A stretch of DNA of 64,000 nucleotides, from assembly GCA_049322715.1 (NCBI GenBank), contig JBMOQP010000044.1, forward strand, positions 124,001 to 188,000, read 5' to 3'. Source of the DNA: Thiofaba sp049322715 (GTDB lineage Bacteria > Pseudomonadota > Gammaproteobacteria > Halothiobacillales > Halothiobacillaceae). Below, piece by piece: positions 41,738-51,274 of the stretch; within the stretch, counting starts at the first letter, position 1; each line of letters starts with the position of its first letter. Under the pieces are notes generated by a model. That model did not search any database and was not told the DNA's origin. It saw only the letters and a program-made list of their open reading frames with translations. A program made the translations under genes and the position numbers.

Positions 41738-43336
41738 TCAGAAGGCTGCGACCGAACCGTCGCCGCGGGGGTCGGCGGCACCGGCGAGGACGCCATGTGC
41801 GTCGCGCACGATGGCGCCCGCATGGCCCATCATCTCGTCGAACTCCCGCACGACCTCGGTCTCATGCCCCTTCGTGCCCAATGCGCGGATCACGCCCGCG
41901 GGGAGGCGCGACTCGAGCTTCAGCGTGTTGGAGTTGCTCCCCCAGGTCCGGCCTAGCAGCCAGCGGGGCGCGGTGACCGCCGCCTGCAGCTCTTGGCCGT
42001 ACATGGCGTAGCGGCTGAAGACGGCCGCCTGCGTCTGAGGTTGGCCGTCGCCCCCCATGGTCCCGCAGACCATGAGGCGACCGTCCCGGAGCTCGGCCAT
42101 CGCCGGGTTCAGGGTGTGGAACGGCTTGCGGCCGGGCTGCAGGACGCGCGGCGAGGCGGGGTCGAGCGCGAAGGCCAGGCCCCGGTTCTGCCACACGATC
42201 CCGGTCTGCGGCAGCACGACGCCGCTGCCGTACTCGTGGTAGATGCTCTGGATGGCCGACACTGCCCTCCCCTCGCCGTCAATGACGCCGAACCAGGTGG
42301 TATCGCCCATGTCCCCTGCCCCGCCCCACGGCGCGGCGCGGGCGGGATCGAACCCTTGCACGAGGCCGTCCAGCACCCCGTCCTGCAATAGGCTTTCCAC
42401 CTCCAGTTGCATGTCGCGCGGATCCCGCACATGGCGATCGCGCATGCGGAAGGCCATCTTGGTCGCTTCGACCAGCCGGTGGATATGCTCGGCGCCATCG
42501 GGCTCGACGGCCTGACCGCCCATCCTCTCGAACAGGGCGAGGATCATGAGGGACGCCACCCCCTGGGTGGGCGGCGGGGCGTTGTAGACCCGGCCGCAGG
42601 CCAGGTCGACGGACAGCGGGGCGGCCAGGGACGCGCGATGCGCCTCGAGGTCGCCGCGGCCGAGCGGACTGCCCACGGCATCGAGGTCCGCGGCCAGGGA
42701 TGCCGCCAGTTCGCCCCGGTAGAAGTCGTCCACGCCGGCCCGCCCCAACTGCTCGAGCGTCGCGGCAAGCCGTGGCTGCTGCTCCAGTGCTCCGCCCGGA
42801 CGGGCCGAATCCTTCGCCAGGAAGGTGTCGGCGAAACCCGGCACGGCGCGCAGCTCATCCAGCCGCGCGGCTGTGGTGCGGGACTGGCTCGCGGTGACCG
42901 GATAGCCCCGCGCGGCATGCTCGACCGCGTCCTCCAGCAGCCGGGCCATGGGCATGCGCCCCCCCCAGTCGTTGCGGGAGATCGTCCCGGCCGCATGCCA
43001 GGCGGATACGGCCCCCGCCGTGGTGAGGGCCGCGAGGGGGCCGCGCGTGGGGATTTCGCCCAGACCATGCCCTGCGTAGAAGGCTGGCGTGGCCCGCAGG
43101 GCGGCGGCGCCGCAGGCGTCAATGAAGACCGGCTCCGTGCCGGGGGCACGCACCAGCCAGAAGGCGTCGCCACCGATGCCTGTCATGTGCGGGTAGACCA
43201 CGGCCAGTGAGGCTGCGGTCGCGATGGCCGCCTCAATGGCGTTGCCGCCGTCGCGCAGGACATCGAGCCCGGCCTGGGCCGCCAGGGCATGCGGCGCGAC
43301 CACCATGCCGCGTCGTGCCCGTATCGTATTCAACAT
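41738..43336 (-). CDS. Gamma-glutamyltransferase-family Ntn hydrolase, no signal peptide
   Basis: The 532-residue proenzyme belongs to the gamma-glutamyltransferase family. It has the N-terminal region GMVVAPHALAAQAGLDVLRDGGNAIEAA, HMTGIGGDAFWLV and the autocleavage site before the nucleophile Thr in GDTTWFGVID. The C-terminal GTMGGDGQPQTQ is also present. There is no signal peptide, so unlike classical periplasmic GGT it is probably cytoplasmic. Cytoplasmic relatives include oxamate amidohydrolase and cephalosporin-type acylases, so the substrate need not be glutathione. Placement after TRAP genes suggests it acts on the imported compound. Confidence 0.85.
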   Translation of the reverse strand: MLNTIRARRGMVVAPHALAAQAGLDVLRDGGNAIEAAIATAASLAVVYPHMTGIGGDAFWLVRAPGTEPVFIDACGAAALRATPAFYAGHGLGEIPTRGPLAALTTAGAVSAWHAAGTISRNDWGGRMPMARLLEDAVEHAARGYPVTASQSRTTAARLDELRAVPGFADTFLAKDSARPGGALEQQPRLAATLEQLGRAGVDDFYRGELAASLAADLDAVGSPLGRGDLEAHRASLAAPLSVDLACGRVYNAPPPTQGVASLMILALFERMGGQAVEPDGAEHIHRLVEATKMAFRMRDRHVRDPRDMQLEVESLLQDGVLDGLVQGFDPARAAPWGGAGDMGDTTWFGVIDGEGRAVSAIQSIYHEYGSGVVLPQTGIVWQNRGLAFALDPASPRVLQPGRKPFHTLNPAMAELRDGRLMVCGTMGGDGQPQTQAAVFSRYAMYGQELQAAVTAPRWLLGRTWGSNSNTLKLESRLPAGVIRALGTKGHETEVVREFDEMMGHAGAIVRDAHGVLAGAADPRGDGSVAAF

Positions 43337-43355
43337 GTCGGAGTCCTTGTGGGGG

Positions 43356-44678
43356 CTACCAGCCCATGCTCTGCGGCAGGGCGGTCGCGATGGCGGGAAA
43401 GGCCAGCACGATGGCGAGGGTGAACAGCTGCAGGCCGATGAACGGGATCACCCCAAGGTAGATATCCCGTGTGCGCACCTCGGGCGGAGCCACGCCCTTG
43501 AGGAAGAACAAGGCCCAACCGAAGGGCGGCGTCAGGAAGGAGGTCTGCAGCACGATGGTCACCAGCATGGCCAGCCAGACCATGTCCACGTCGGCGGCCG
43601 CGAAGATGGGCAGCATCAGCGGCAGCACGATGTAGGAGATCTCGATCCACTCCAGGAAGAAACCGAGGACGAACAGGATCGCCATCATGAACAGGATGGC
43701 CCCCATCGTGCCGCCGGGCACCCAGTCGAACATGGCGTTGATCAGCTCCTCTCCCTCCAGACTGCGGAAGCTGAGGCTGAAGGCCTGTGCCGCGATCAGG
43801 ACGAACATGATCATGCCGGTGATTTTCAGGGTGTCGCGCATCGTTTCGTGCAGGGTGGCCCGGGTGAGCTTGCCCATCGCCGCCACCATCAACAGGGCAC
43901 CCAGCGCGCCCAGCGATGCGGCCTCGGTGGGCGCCGCCACGCCGCCGATGATCGAGCCGAGGACGGCGATGACGAGCACCAGGGGCGGCACCACCACCTT
44001 GACCAGCTGCAGCATCAGCTCGCGTCGGCCGACCGCATCGCGCTCGGCCTGGGGAAGCGGAGGGGCGAGCCCCGGACGCAGCTTGCCCAGCACCAGCAGG
44101 TAGACGATATAGAGCCCCGAGAGCAGCAGGGAGGGCACGACGGCGGCGGCGAACAGCTCGCCCACCGATTCGCCCATGATGTCGGCCAGCAGGATGATGA
44201 TGAGGCTGGGCGGGATGATCTGGCCGAGGGTGCCGGAGGCGCAGATCGTCCCGCAGGCCAGGGCCGGGTGGTACCCCCGCGCGAGCAGTTTCGGCAGGGT
44301 GATCAGCCCCACGGCCACCACGGTGGCCCCGACGATGCCGGTCGATGCGCCCATCAGGACCCCGACCACGATGATGGCGATGGCCATGCCGCCCGCGCGA
44401 TTTCCGGCGAGGTGCCCCACTACGTCCATCGCGTGTTCGGCGATCCGCGACTTCTCCAGCAGCACCCCCATGAACACGAACAGGGGGACGGCCAGCATGG
44501 TGTAGTTGGTCAGCACGCCGTATATGCGCGCCGGCAGGAGATGGAACAGCCCATCGCCCATGCCGATGTAGCCGAACACCAGCCCGGTCGCGGCGATGGA
44601 AAAGGCCACGGGCACCCCTGCGAAAAGCAGGACCAGCAGCCCCAGCACCATCAGCATGGCAAGCGTTTGCGGGTCCAC
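43356..44678 (-). CDS. TRAP transporter large permease (DctM-type)
   Basis: The 440-residue protein has about twelve hydrophobic segments and the DctM pattern, with FAGVPVAFSIAATGLVFGY at the start and MGASTGIVGATVVAVGLITLP in the middle. A further glycine/alanine-rich hairpin reads GTICASGTLGQIIPPS. It is the Na+-driven transport subunit of a tripartite TRAP system with the small permease and binding protein upstream. The start is one base after the small-subunit stop. Confidence 0.93.
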   Translation of the reverse strand: MDPQTLAMLMVLGLLVLLFAGVPVAFSIAATGLVFGYIGMGDGLFHLLPARIYGVLTNYTMLAVPLFVFMGVLLEKSRIAEHAMDVVGHLAGNRAGGMAIAIIVVGVLMGASTGIVGATVVAVGLITLPKLLARGYHPALACGTICASGTLGQIIPPSLIIILLADIMGESVGELFAAAVVPSLLLSGLYIVYLLVLGKLRPGLAPPLPQAERDAVGRRELMLQLVKVVVPPLVLVIAVLGSIIGGVAAPTEAASLGALGALLMVAAMGKLTRATLHETMRDTLKITGMIMFVLIAAQAFSLSFRSLEGEELINAMFDWVPGGTMGAILFMMAILFVLGFFLEWIEISYIVLPLMLPIFAAADVDMVWLAMLVTIVLQTSFLTPPFGWALFFLKGVAPPEVRTRDIYLGVIPFIGLQLFTLAIVLAFPAIATALPQSMGW

Positions 44679-44679
44679 T

Positions 44680-45294
44680 TCAATACTCCTTCACGATTTG
44701 GGGCAGCTCAGGGCCCTCGAGGGGCAGGGACAACTCCTGCGTCGACTCCTGCGTCGACATGGCGGCCGCCGCCGAGCCCCGGGGTTGGGAAACCCACAGG
44801 GCGAGTCCATCCCGGATCGCAATCGCCAGCCCTTGCAGAGCGATGAGGGCAAATCCGGCCGGGATGACCGACTTGATCAGATAGCGATAGGGCAACCCGC
44901 CCGGGTCGGGGGATATCTCGCCGTTGCGGTAGGACTGCATGACGTAGTCCAGCGACAGCCAGCCTATCCAGAGCGACATCGGCACGATGACCAGCAGCGC
45001 CGTGCCCACGCTGAGCAGAAGCCTGGCCCGCGCGCTGTAGCGGTGGGAGAACAGGTCCACCTGGACATGCTCGTTCTGCTGCAGGGTGTAGAGCGATCCA
45101 AGCATGGCCAGCAGGGCCAGCAGGTGCCACTCGAGTTCCTGCGTGGCCACCGAGCTGAGGTGGAAGAAATAGCGGGCGAGGACATTGCCGGCGATCAGCA
45201 GCACGAGCAGCAGGGTGAGCCACGCGCCCACCCTGCCGAGCCGTTCGATGCCGTTGTCCAGGGCCCTCGCCCAGCGGTCGAGAACGCTCACCAT
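44680..45294 (-). CDS. TRAP transporter small permease (DctQ-type)
   Basis: The 204-residue protein has four membrane helices, as DctQ subunits do, with a central VATQELEWHLLALLAMLGSLYTLQ and HVQVDLF. It pairs with the large permease. The C-terminal tail has a small duplication, TQES/TQEL, from a 12-bp tandem repeat in the DNA near 44733-44758. Confidence 0.87.
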   Translation of the reverse strand: MVSVLDRWARALDNGIERLGRVGAWLTLLLVLLIAGNVLARYFFHLSSVATQELEWHLLALLAMLGSLYTLQQNEHVQVDLFSHRYSARARLLLSVGTALLVIVPMSLWIGWLSLDYVMQSYRNGEISPDPGGLPYRYLIKSVIPAGFALIALQGLAIAIRDGLALWVSQPRGSAAAAMSTQESTQELSLPLEGPELPQIVKEY

Positions 45295-45300
45295 GGCCGG

Positions 45301-46386
45301 TTACGCCAGGTCGGTCTGCAGCACGGTTTCGCTGCGACGCTGCCAGCCGTCGTGCTTCTTCTTGAAGGCGAAATAGCTGTCGTAGACCCTCTTCGTCAGC
45401 GGATCCTTGGCCGCTTCGGTGGTGAGGGCGTCATGGGTGATCTCCCTCATGCGCTTGACGATCTCCGGCGAGAGGGCGCCGAGGATGACGCCATGATTGG
45501 AGACGAGATCCTCCAGCGCATCGGCGTTGTTGGCCTCCGACCAGGTGTGGCTGAGGACGTTGCACGCCGCGGCCGCCGTCCTGACGATGGACTGCAGGTC
45601 CTCCGGCAGGCTGGCCCACGCCGCCTTGTTGACGAGCAGTTCGGTGACGTTGTTCGGCTCGTGCCAGCCGGTGGTGTAGTAGTGCTTGGCCGCCTTGTGC
45701 AGACCAAGGCGGCGGTCCTGATACGGTCCGACGAACTCGGCGGCATCGATGACGCCGCGCTCGAGGGCCGGGAAAATCTCGCCGCCGGGCAGCAGCTTCA
45801 CGCTCACGCCCAGCTGCTCGTACACCTTGCCGGCCAGCCCCGGGATGCGCATCCGCAATCCCTTGAAGTCCTCCAGGGTGTTGATCGGCTTGCGGAACCA
45901 GCCGGTCATCTGGACGCCCGTGTTGCCGGCAGGCATGCCAATCACGTTGAACGGGGCATAGACCTCGTCCCACAGCTTCTGGCCTTCGCCGTGATACAGC
46001 CAGGCGTTCATGCCCTGGAAATTCATGCCGAACGGCACGGCCGTGAAGAACTGCGCGGCGAAGGTCTTGCCGGCCCAGAAATAGGAGTTGGCCCAGTTCA
46101 TCTCGACCGTCCCCTTGGACACCGCATCGAACCCCTCGAGAGCGGGGATCAGCTCGCCGGCGGCGTAATGCTTGATCTTGAGCCGACCGTCGGAGAGAGA
46201 CTCGACCATCTTGCAGAAGTCGGTGGCGCTTCCCGGCCCCGTCGTATAGAACGGTGCCCCCGCGGGGTAGGCATTGGTCATCTTCCAGTGGAAGGTCTTT
46301 TTCGAATCCGCCTTGGCAATCATGGGGGCGGAGATGGCCCCTAGGGCAACGCCAGATTTGAGGAACCCGCGGCGAGAGATGGACAT
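45301..46386 (-). CDS. TRAP transporter substrate-binding protein (DctP-type) with Tat signal
   Basis: The 361-residue periplasmic protein captures the substrate for the TRAP permeases. The start at 46386 gives a twin-arginine signal, MSISRRGFLKSGVALG, followed by a cleavage region around APMIAKA. The mature protein has the DctP-family MTNAYPAG and the helix RMRIPGLAGKVYEQLGV with its conserved Arg that usually binds a carboxylate. It resembles the branch of Tat-exported DctP proteins for organic and keto acids; the ligand is unknown. AAGGAG lies at a good distance upstream. Confidence 0.92.
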   Translation of the reverse strand: MSISRRGFLKSGVALGAISAPMIAKADSKKTFHWKMTNAYPAGAPFYTTGPGSATDFCKMVESLSDGRLKIKHYAAGELIPALEGFDAVSKGTVEMNWANSYFWAGKTFAAQFFTAVPFGMNFQGMNAWLYHGEGQKLWDEVYAPFNVIGMPAGNTGVQMTGWFRKPINTLEDFKGLRMRIPGLAGKVYEQLGVSVKLLPGGEIFPALERGVIDAAEFVGPYQDRRLGLHKAAKHYYTTGWHEPNNVTELLVNKAAWASLPEDLQSIVRTAAAACNVLSHTWSEANNADALEDLVSNHGVILGALSPEIVKRMREITHDALTTEAAKDPLTKRVYDSYFAFKKKHDGWQRRSETVLQTDLA

Positions 46387-46746
46387 GAAGGCGCTCCTTA
46401 CGAGAAGAGATGATCGACCCGAACGCTTACAAACGTTCGCTTCAGAAAGGCCTATGCGAACTCCATGCCACATCCATATAAACGACAACAATCACAGATA
46501 AATCAATGACTTGAAAACAATTCAAGGACGGATGACGCCGGGCGTGCCACGCACCCCTTTGAGGCAATGCCCCGGCCCACGATGATTCGCTTGTAAACAA
46601 AACAACGACTAAATTAACTTTTGTAAAGTCACGCCCCCTGCCACCGGGGGCGATGCTTGCTCGGCGAGCCGGCACGGGAACAGATGTAGGGCCTGCATGA
46701 AAGCAGGCAGCCACGCACCACTCGGGTGCATCGAGGGAAGGCGGGG
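46387..46746. promoter_or_regulatory. Divergent control region of the TRAP operon and its Lrp-type regulator
   Basis: This 360-bp gene-free stretch is AT-rich in its middle. For the TRAP operon (minus strand) a -35 TTGATT (46501-46506) and -10 TTTATA (46477-46482) are 18 bp apart. The perfect inverted repeat CGAACG-N8-CGTTCG at 46420-46439 lies in the leader. For the regulator (plus strand) a -35 TTGTAA (46591-46596) and -10 TAACTT (46615-46620) are also 18 bp apart. The layout fits an Lrp-type regulator binding between divergent genes. Sites were found by eye. Confidence 0.6.
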
Positions 46747-47193
46747 ATGAACAAGCTCGATACAGAGATCATCAGCATGCTGATCAAGAACGGACGACTG
46801 TCCTTCGCCGAGATCGCCCGCCAGCTTGGCGTGACTCGCGCCCACGTCCGTGATCGCGTCCAGGCCCTGCTCGAAGAGGGATATATCGAGCAGTTCACCG
46901 CCGTGATCAATCCCGAGAAGCTCGGCAAGACCGTGTCCGCCTTCCTTGACGTGAAGGTTGCCCCGCAAGGACTCGAAGCCATCGCCCAGGAGCTTGCCGA
47001 CCAGCCCGAGGTGGTGAGTCTGTACATCATGAGCGACATGCGCAGCCTGCATGTGCACACCCTGACCGACAGCCAGGAAACGCTTCTGGCCTTCGTGAGC
47101 CGACAGCTGTTCGCCCGGGAGCACGTCATCAGCGTGGAGAGCCACACCCTGCTCAAGCGCATCAAGCACCGGAGAGGCGGCCCCCGTCTCTAG
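46747..47193 (+). CDS. Lrp/AsnC-family transcriptional regulator
   Basis: The 148-residue protein has the Lrp layout. A winged helix-turn-helix comes first (LDTEIISMLIKNGRLSFAEIARQLGVTRAHVRDRVQALLEEGYI, about 3-48), then a RAM effector domain (AVINPEKLG, VAPQGLEAIAQELADQPEVV). Such regulators respond to amino acids or related small molecules. It diverges from the TRAP/GGT/TauE operon, so control of that operon by the imported compound is the natural inference. The start at 46747 follows GGCGGGG; an ATG seven codons upstream is less likely. Confidence 0.88.
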   Translation: MNKLDTEIISMLIKNGRLSFAEIARQLGVTRAHVRDRVQALLEEGYIEQFTAVINPEKLGKTVSAFLDVKVAPQGLEAIAQELADQPEVVSLYIMSDMRSLHVHTLTDSQETLLAFVSRQLFAREHVISVESHTLLKRIKHRRGGPRL

Positions 47194-47366
47194 CAGCCTC
47201 TGTGCGCGCTGCATGCCCCTCGCGCAAGGCGAGGCCGGAGAACCGCATGCCATGGCGCATGAAAAATCCCGGCCTTCTTGGATTTTTCTGATGGCGAATG
47301 GCTTGTGCGCCATCTAAACAAGGGTGTACCGGCACTGTCGCCGGTTTGATGAACAAGGAGTTCAGG

Positions 47367-47651
47367 ATGAAGAAGTTCATGCGCCCGTTCGTGCTTGCCC
47401 TCGCCCTCGGCCCGCTGGCGGCCATGGCCGTCGAGCCGATCGACATCAACAGCGCCGACGCGCCCCAGTTCGAGAAGATCAACGGCATCGGCCCGGCCAA
47501 GGCGCAGGCGATCGTCGACTACCGCGCCAAGCACGGCCCGTTCCAGCAGGTCGACGACCTGGAGAAGGTCGCGGGCATCGGGCCGAAAATGCTGGAGAAG
47601 ATCAGGGCGGAGGTGACCGTCAAGGGCGCGTCGGCCGGCGCGAAGAAGTAA
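47367..47651 (+). CDS. ComEA-like helix-hairpin-helix protein, exported
   Basis: The 94-residue product has a signal peptide (MKKFMRPFVLALALGPLAAMA) and then a ComEA-type double helix-hairpin-helix: INSADAPQFEKINGIGPAKAQAIVDYR and FQQVDDLEKVAGIGPKMLEKI. It should bind DNA in the periplasm, as ComEA does during natural transformation. The start at 47367 has AAGGAG six bases upstream. Short solitary ComEA-like proteins are common and transformability is not implied by this gene alone. Confidence 0.88.
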   Translation: MKKFMRPFVLALALGPLAAMAVEPIDINSADAPQFEKINGIGPAKAQAIVDYRAKHGPFQQVDDLEKVAGIGPKMLEKIRAEVTVKGASAGAKK

Positions 47652-47669
47652 GTCACCATCGCGGGATCA

Positions 47670-47697
47670 AGGGCGGCCCCGGCCGCCCTTTTTGTTG
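47670..47697 (+). terminator. Rho-independent terminator after the ComEA-like gene
   Basis: GGGCGGCC pairs with GGCCGCCC around a very short loop and is followed by TTTTTGTT. It lies 19 bp after the stop codon. The palindrome island at 47714 begins just past it. Confidence 0.85.
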
Positions 47698-47713
47698 CGC
47701 ATGCTATTGTTTG

Positions 47714-48069
47714 AACCCGGATTGTTCATTGGAACACGGGAGTATGGCGCAGCCGAGGGCGAGCGGATTGGCGCACGGACGACGAACCCATAGCCTGGTC
47801 TATGGGTGAGGAGCACGGGCGCAAAGACGCCGCCAACATCGTTGCAAGGAGCAACGATGGAACGCCATGCGTTCCCCAAAGGGCTGGACACAGGGAGGTG
47901 TCCAGCCGCAGGCCGCCAGACCCCGCGGATGCCGGCCATCCATGGCCGCCCCCCTACGGGCTCGCCTTCGGCGCCCCCCCGATTTGTTCCCGACAAATCG
48001 GCTAGGCCAGGCGCCAGCCCATCCAGCCGGCGCAAAGGGGGTTGGCCGGTCCAATGGACAATCCGGGTT
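47714..48069. repeat. 356-bp palindrome island with 20-bp inverted ends
   Basis: The ends AACCCGGATTGTTCATTGGA (47714-47733) and TCCAATGGACAATCCGGGTT (48050-48069) are inverted repeats with one mismatch. Inside are hairpins CCCATAG/CTATGGG, a 9-bp stem CATCGTTGC with loop AAGGA (47837-47859), GAACGC/GCGTTC, a 10-bp stem GGCTGGACAC with loop AGGGAG (47882-47907), CGGCC with minus-strand loop ATGGAT (47933-47948), and CGATTTGT/ACAAATCG. The island shares modules with the leuS-lptE spacer. Small open frames across it are by-products and look non-coding. The rest of 47652-48103 holds only the terminator. Confidence 0.85.
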
Positions 48070-48103
48070 GCGGGTTGAATGAATGATTTGAAGGAGTCCT
48101 CCC

Positions 48104-48682
48104 ATGGGCCAGCCACAACCGGTCGAACACATCGGTATCGACGAATACCTGCGCGGCGAGGAAACCGCGAGGATCAAGCACGAATTCCTGGATGGCCGCG
48201 TCTATGCCATGGCGGGGGCCAGTGAAAGACACAACCGGATTGCGCTTAACATTGCCTTCCAGCTTCGCGGCGTCACGCGCGGTAGCCGCTGCGGCGTCTT
48301 CATGTCCGACATGAAAGTGCGGGAGCGGAGTTCCAACATCTTCTACTACCCGGACGTGATGCTGGTCTGCGATCCGGAGGACGATCATCCCTATTACAAG
48401 GAGCGCCCCTGCCTGATCGTCGAGGTGCTCTCGTCGTCCACAGCCGCCATCGACCGCCGGGAAAAATGGCGCACCTACCGGGACATGCCGTCGCTGAAGT
48501 ATTACCTGATCGTGGATGCCGACCAGGTAGCGGTGGAGGTCTACAGCCGGGCGTCCGAGGGCTCTTGGCAGGTCGCGCCGCTGGAGGGCGGCGAGGTGCT
48601 CGCCATCGACTGCCCGCCTGTGCAGGCCGCGCTGTCGCTGGAAGACATCTACGAGGACACGGGGCTGGCCCTGCCCGTTTGA
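48104..48682 (+). CDS. Uma2-family (DUF820) putative endonuclease
   Basis: The 192-residue protein belongs to the Uma2 family of PD-(D/E)XK-fold proteins. It has IDEYLRGEETARIKHEFLDGRVYAMAG, then YYPDVMLVC (active-site Asp) and CLIVEVLSSSTAAIDRREKWRTYRDM (Glu-x-Leu and Lys), the usual catalytic pattern. Family members are abundant in cyanobacteria and scattered elsewhere. Their role is not established; nuclease activity is inferred from fold. It is a single gene between the palindrome island and miaB. Confidence 0.85.
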   Translation: MGQPQPVEHIGIDEYLRGEETARIKHEFLDGRVYAMAGASERHNRIALNIAFQLRGVTRGSRCGVFMSDMKVRERSSNIFYYPDVMLVCDPEDDHPYYKERPCLIVEVLSSSTAAIDRREKWRTYRDMPSLKYYLIVDADQVAVEVYSRASEGSWQVAPLEGGEVLAIDCPPVQAALSLEDIYEDTGLALPV

Positions 48683-48767
48683 CATGTCAGGGGCGATAGC
48701 CATGGCCTTGGCCAGATCAAGGGCTTAGAATGCCGCCCCTCCGACCCACTGCGACTGGTTAACCTCC

Positions 48768-50129
48768 ATGACTCGCGACAATACCGCCGATACCACCCAG
48801 AACGCCCCGGCCAAGAAGGTCTACATCAAGACCTGGGGCTGCCAGATGAACGAGTACGACGCCCAGAAGATGGGCGACGTGCTGGAGGCCTTCGAGGGCA
48901 TGGAGCGCGCCGAGACGCCGGAAGAGGCGGACGTGATCCTGCTCAACACCTGCTCGATCCGCGAGAAGGCGCAGGAGAAGGTGTTCTCCCAGCTCGGCCA
49001 GTGGAAGGAGCTCAAGCGCGCGAAGCCCGAGCTCGTGATCGGCGTGGGCGGCTGCGTCGCCAGCCAGGAGGGCGAGGCGCTGCGTGACCGCGCGCCGTTC
49101 GTCGACGTGGTGTTCGGCCCGCAGACCCTGCACCGCCTGCCGGAGATGATCCGCGAGGTGCGCAGCTCAGGCCACGCGGTGGTCGACATCTCCTTCCCGG
49201 AGATCGAGAAGTTCGACCGCCTGCCCGAGCCGCGCGCGGAAGGCCCGACCGCCTTCGTCTCGATCATGGAGGGCTGCTCCAAGTACTGCACCTTCTGCGT
49301 GGTGCCCTACACCCGCGGCGAGGAGGTCTCCCGCCCGTTCGACGACGTGCTGGCCGAATGCGCCCAGCTTGCCGCGCAGGGCGTGCGCGAGATCAACTTG
49401 CTCGGCCAGAACGTGAACGCCTACCGGGGCGCGATGCACGACGGCGGCGTCGCCGACCTCGCGCTCCTGATCGAGTTCGTCGCCGCCATCGACGGCATCG
49501 AGCGCATCCGCTTCACCACCTCGCACCCGGTCGAATTCACAGACCGGCTGATCGAGGCCTACCGCAACGTGCCGCAGCTCGCGAGCTTCCTGCACCTGCC
49601 GGTGCAGTCCGGTTCCGACCGCGTGCTCGCGGCGATGAAGCGCGGCCACACCGCCATCGAGTACAAGTCGAAGATCCGCAAGCTGCGCGAGGCGCGCCCG
49701 GACATCTGCCTGTCGTCCGACTTCATCGTCGGCTTTCCCGGCGAGACCGAGGCCGACTTTGAGGCGACCATGAAGCTGATCATGGATGTGGGCTTCGACC
49801 AGTCGTTCAGCTTCATCTACAGCGCCCGCCCCGGCACCCCGGCGGCGAGCCTTGAGGATGACACCCCGCTCGAGGTGAAGAAGGAGCGCCTGTACCGCCT
49901 GCAGGAGCTGATCAACAGCCAGGCCCGCGCGATCAGCGAGGCGATGCTCGGCACCATCCAGCGCATCCTGGTCGAGGGCCCCTCCAAGAAGGATGCTGCC
50001 GAGCTGATGGGCCGCACCGAGAACAACCGCGTGGTGAACTTCAAGGGCGGCGAGCGACTGATCGGCCACTTCGTCGACGTGCGCATCACCGAGGTGTTGC
50101 CCAACTCGCTGCGGGGCGAGGTGATTTGA
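48768..50129 (+). CDS. miaB: tRNA-2-methylthio-N6-dimethylallyladenosine synthase MiaB
   Basis: MiaB is a radical-SAM methylthiotransferase that modifies A37 of tRNAs reading U-starting codons. The 453-residue product has the UPF0004 domain with three cluster cysteines (TWGCQMNEYD, LLNTCSIREKA, GGCVASQEG) and the radical-SAM motif CSKYCTFC. It continues with GQNVNAYRG and a C-terminal TRAM domain ending RITEVLPNSLRGEVI. It heads the conserved block miaB-phoH-ybeY-corC-lnt. Confidence 0.96.
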   Translation: MTRDNTADTTQNAPAKKVYIKTWGCQMNEYDAQKMGDVLEAFEGMERAETPEEADVILLNTCSIREKAQEKVFSQLGQWKELKRAKPELVIGVGGCVASQEGEALRDRAPFVDVVFGPQTLHRLPEMIREVRSSGHAVVDISFPEIEKFDRLPEPRAEGPTAFVSIMEGCSKYCTFCVVPYTRGEEVSRPFDDVLAECAQLAAQGVREINLLGQNVNAYRGAMHDGGVADLALLIEFVAAIDGIERIRFTTSHPVEFTDRLIEAYRNVPQLASFLHLPVQSGSDRVLAAMKRGHTAIEYKSKIRKLREARPDICLSSDFIVGFPGETEADFEATMKLIMDVGFDQSFSFIYSARPGTPAASLEDDTPLEVKKERLYRLQELINSQARAISEAMLGTIQRILVEGPSKKDAAELMGRTENNRVVNFKGGERLIGHFVDVRITEVLPNSLRGEVI

Positions 50130-50136
50130 GCTTGCG

Positions 50137-50214
50137 GGAGCGACGCCTCGTCGCGATCCCCCCTTCGGCCCTCGGGCTGCGATGGCCAATGATTCAATCG
50201 CGTCCCGAGGGCCG
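50137..50214. repeat. REP unit and inverted repeat after miaB
   Basis: GGGAGCGACGCCTCGTCGCGA (from about 50137) is a REP head. It is followed by an 11-bp perfect inverted repeat, CGGCCCTCGGG (50166-50176) and CCCGAGGGCCG (50204-50214). The second hairpin has no T-run, so it is a weak terminator candidate. The unit separates miaB from phoH. Confidence 0.65.
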
Positions 50215-50296
50215 CTTCTGCAATCGCCCCCTGCCGGTTGAATTTTCCCCCTCCCCGCCCCATGATCGTGGTCACTCCCCCTAGCCACTCCCGAAC

Positions 50297-51266
<970 letters not shown>

Positions 51267-51274
<8 letters not shown>

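Noticed and set aside
43224..44846. 540-residue plus-strand open frame opposite the DctM gene
   Set aside because: His/Gln/Asp-rich antisense translation with no family signal. The minus strand encodes a typical twelve-helix TRAP permease.
47802..48082. Several small open frames (67-90 codons) in the comEA-Uma2 spacer
   Set aside because: They lie in a palindrome island, in several overlapping frames at once, with no ribosome-binding sites and compositions set by the repeats.
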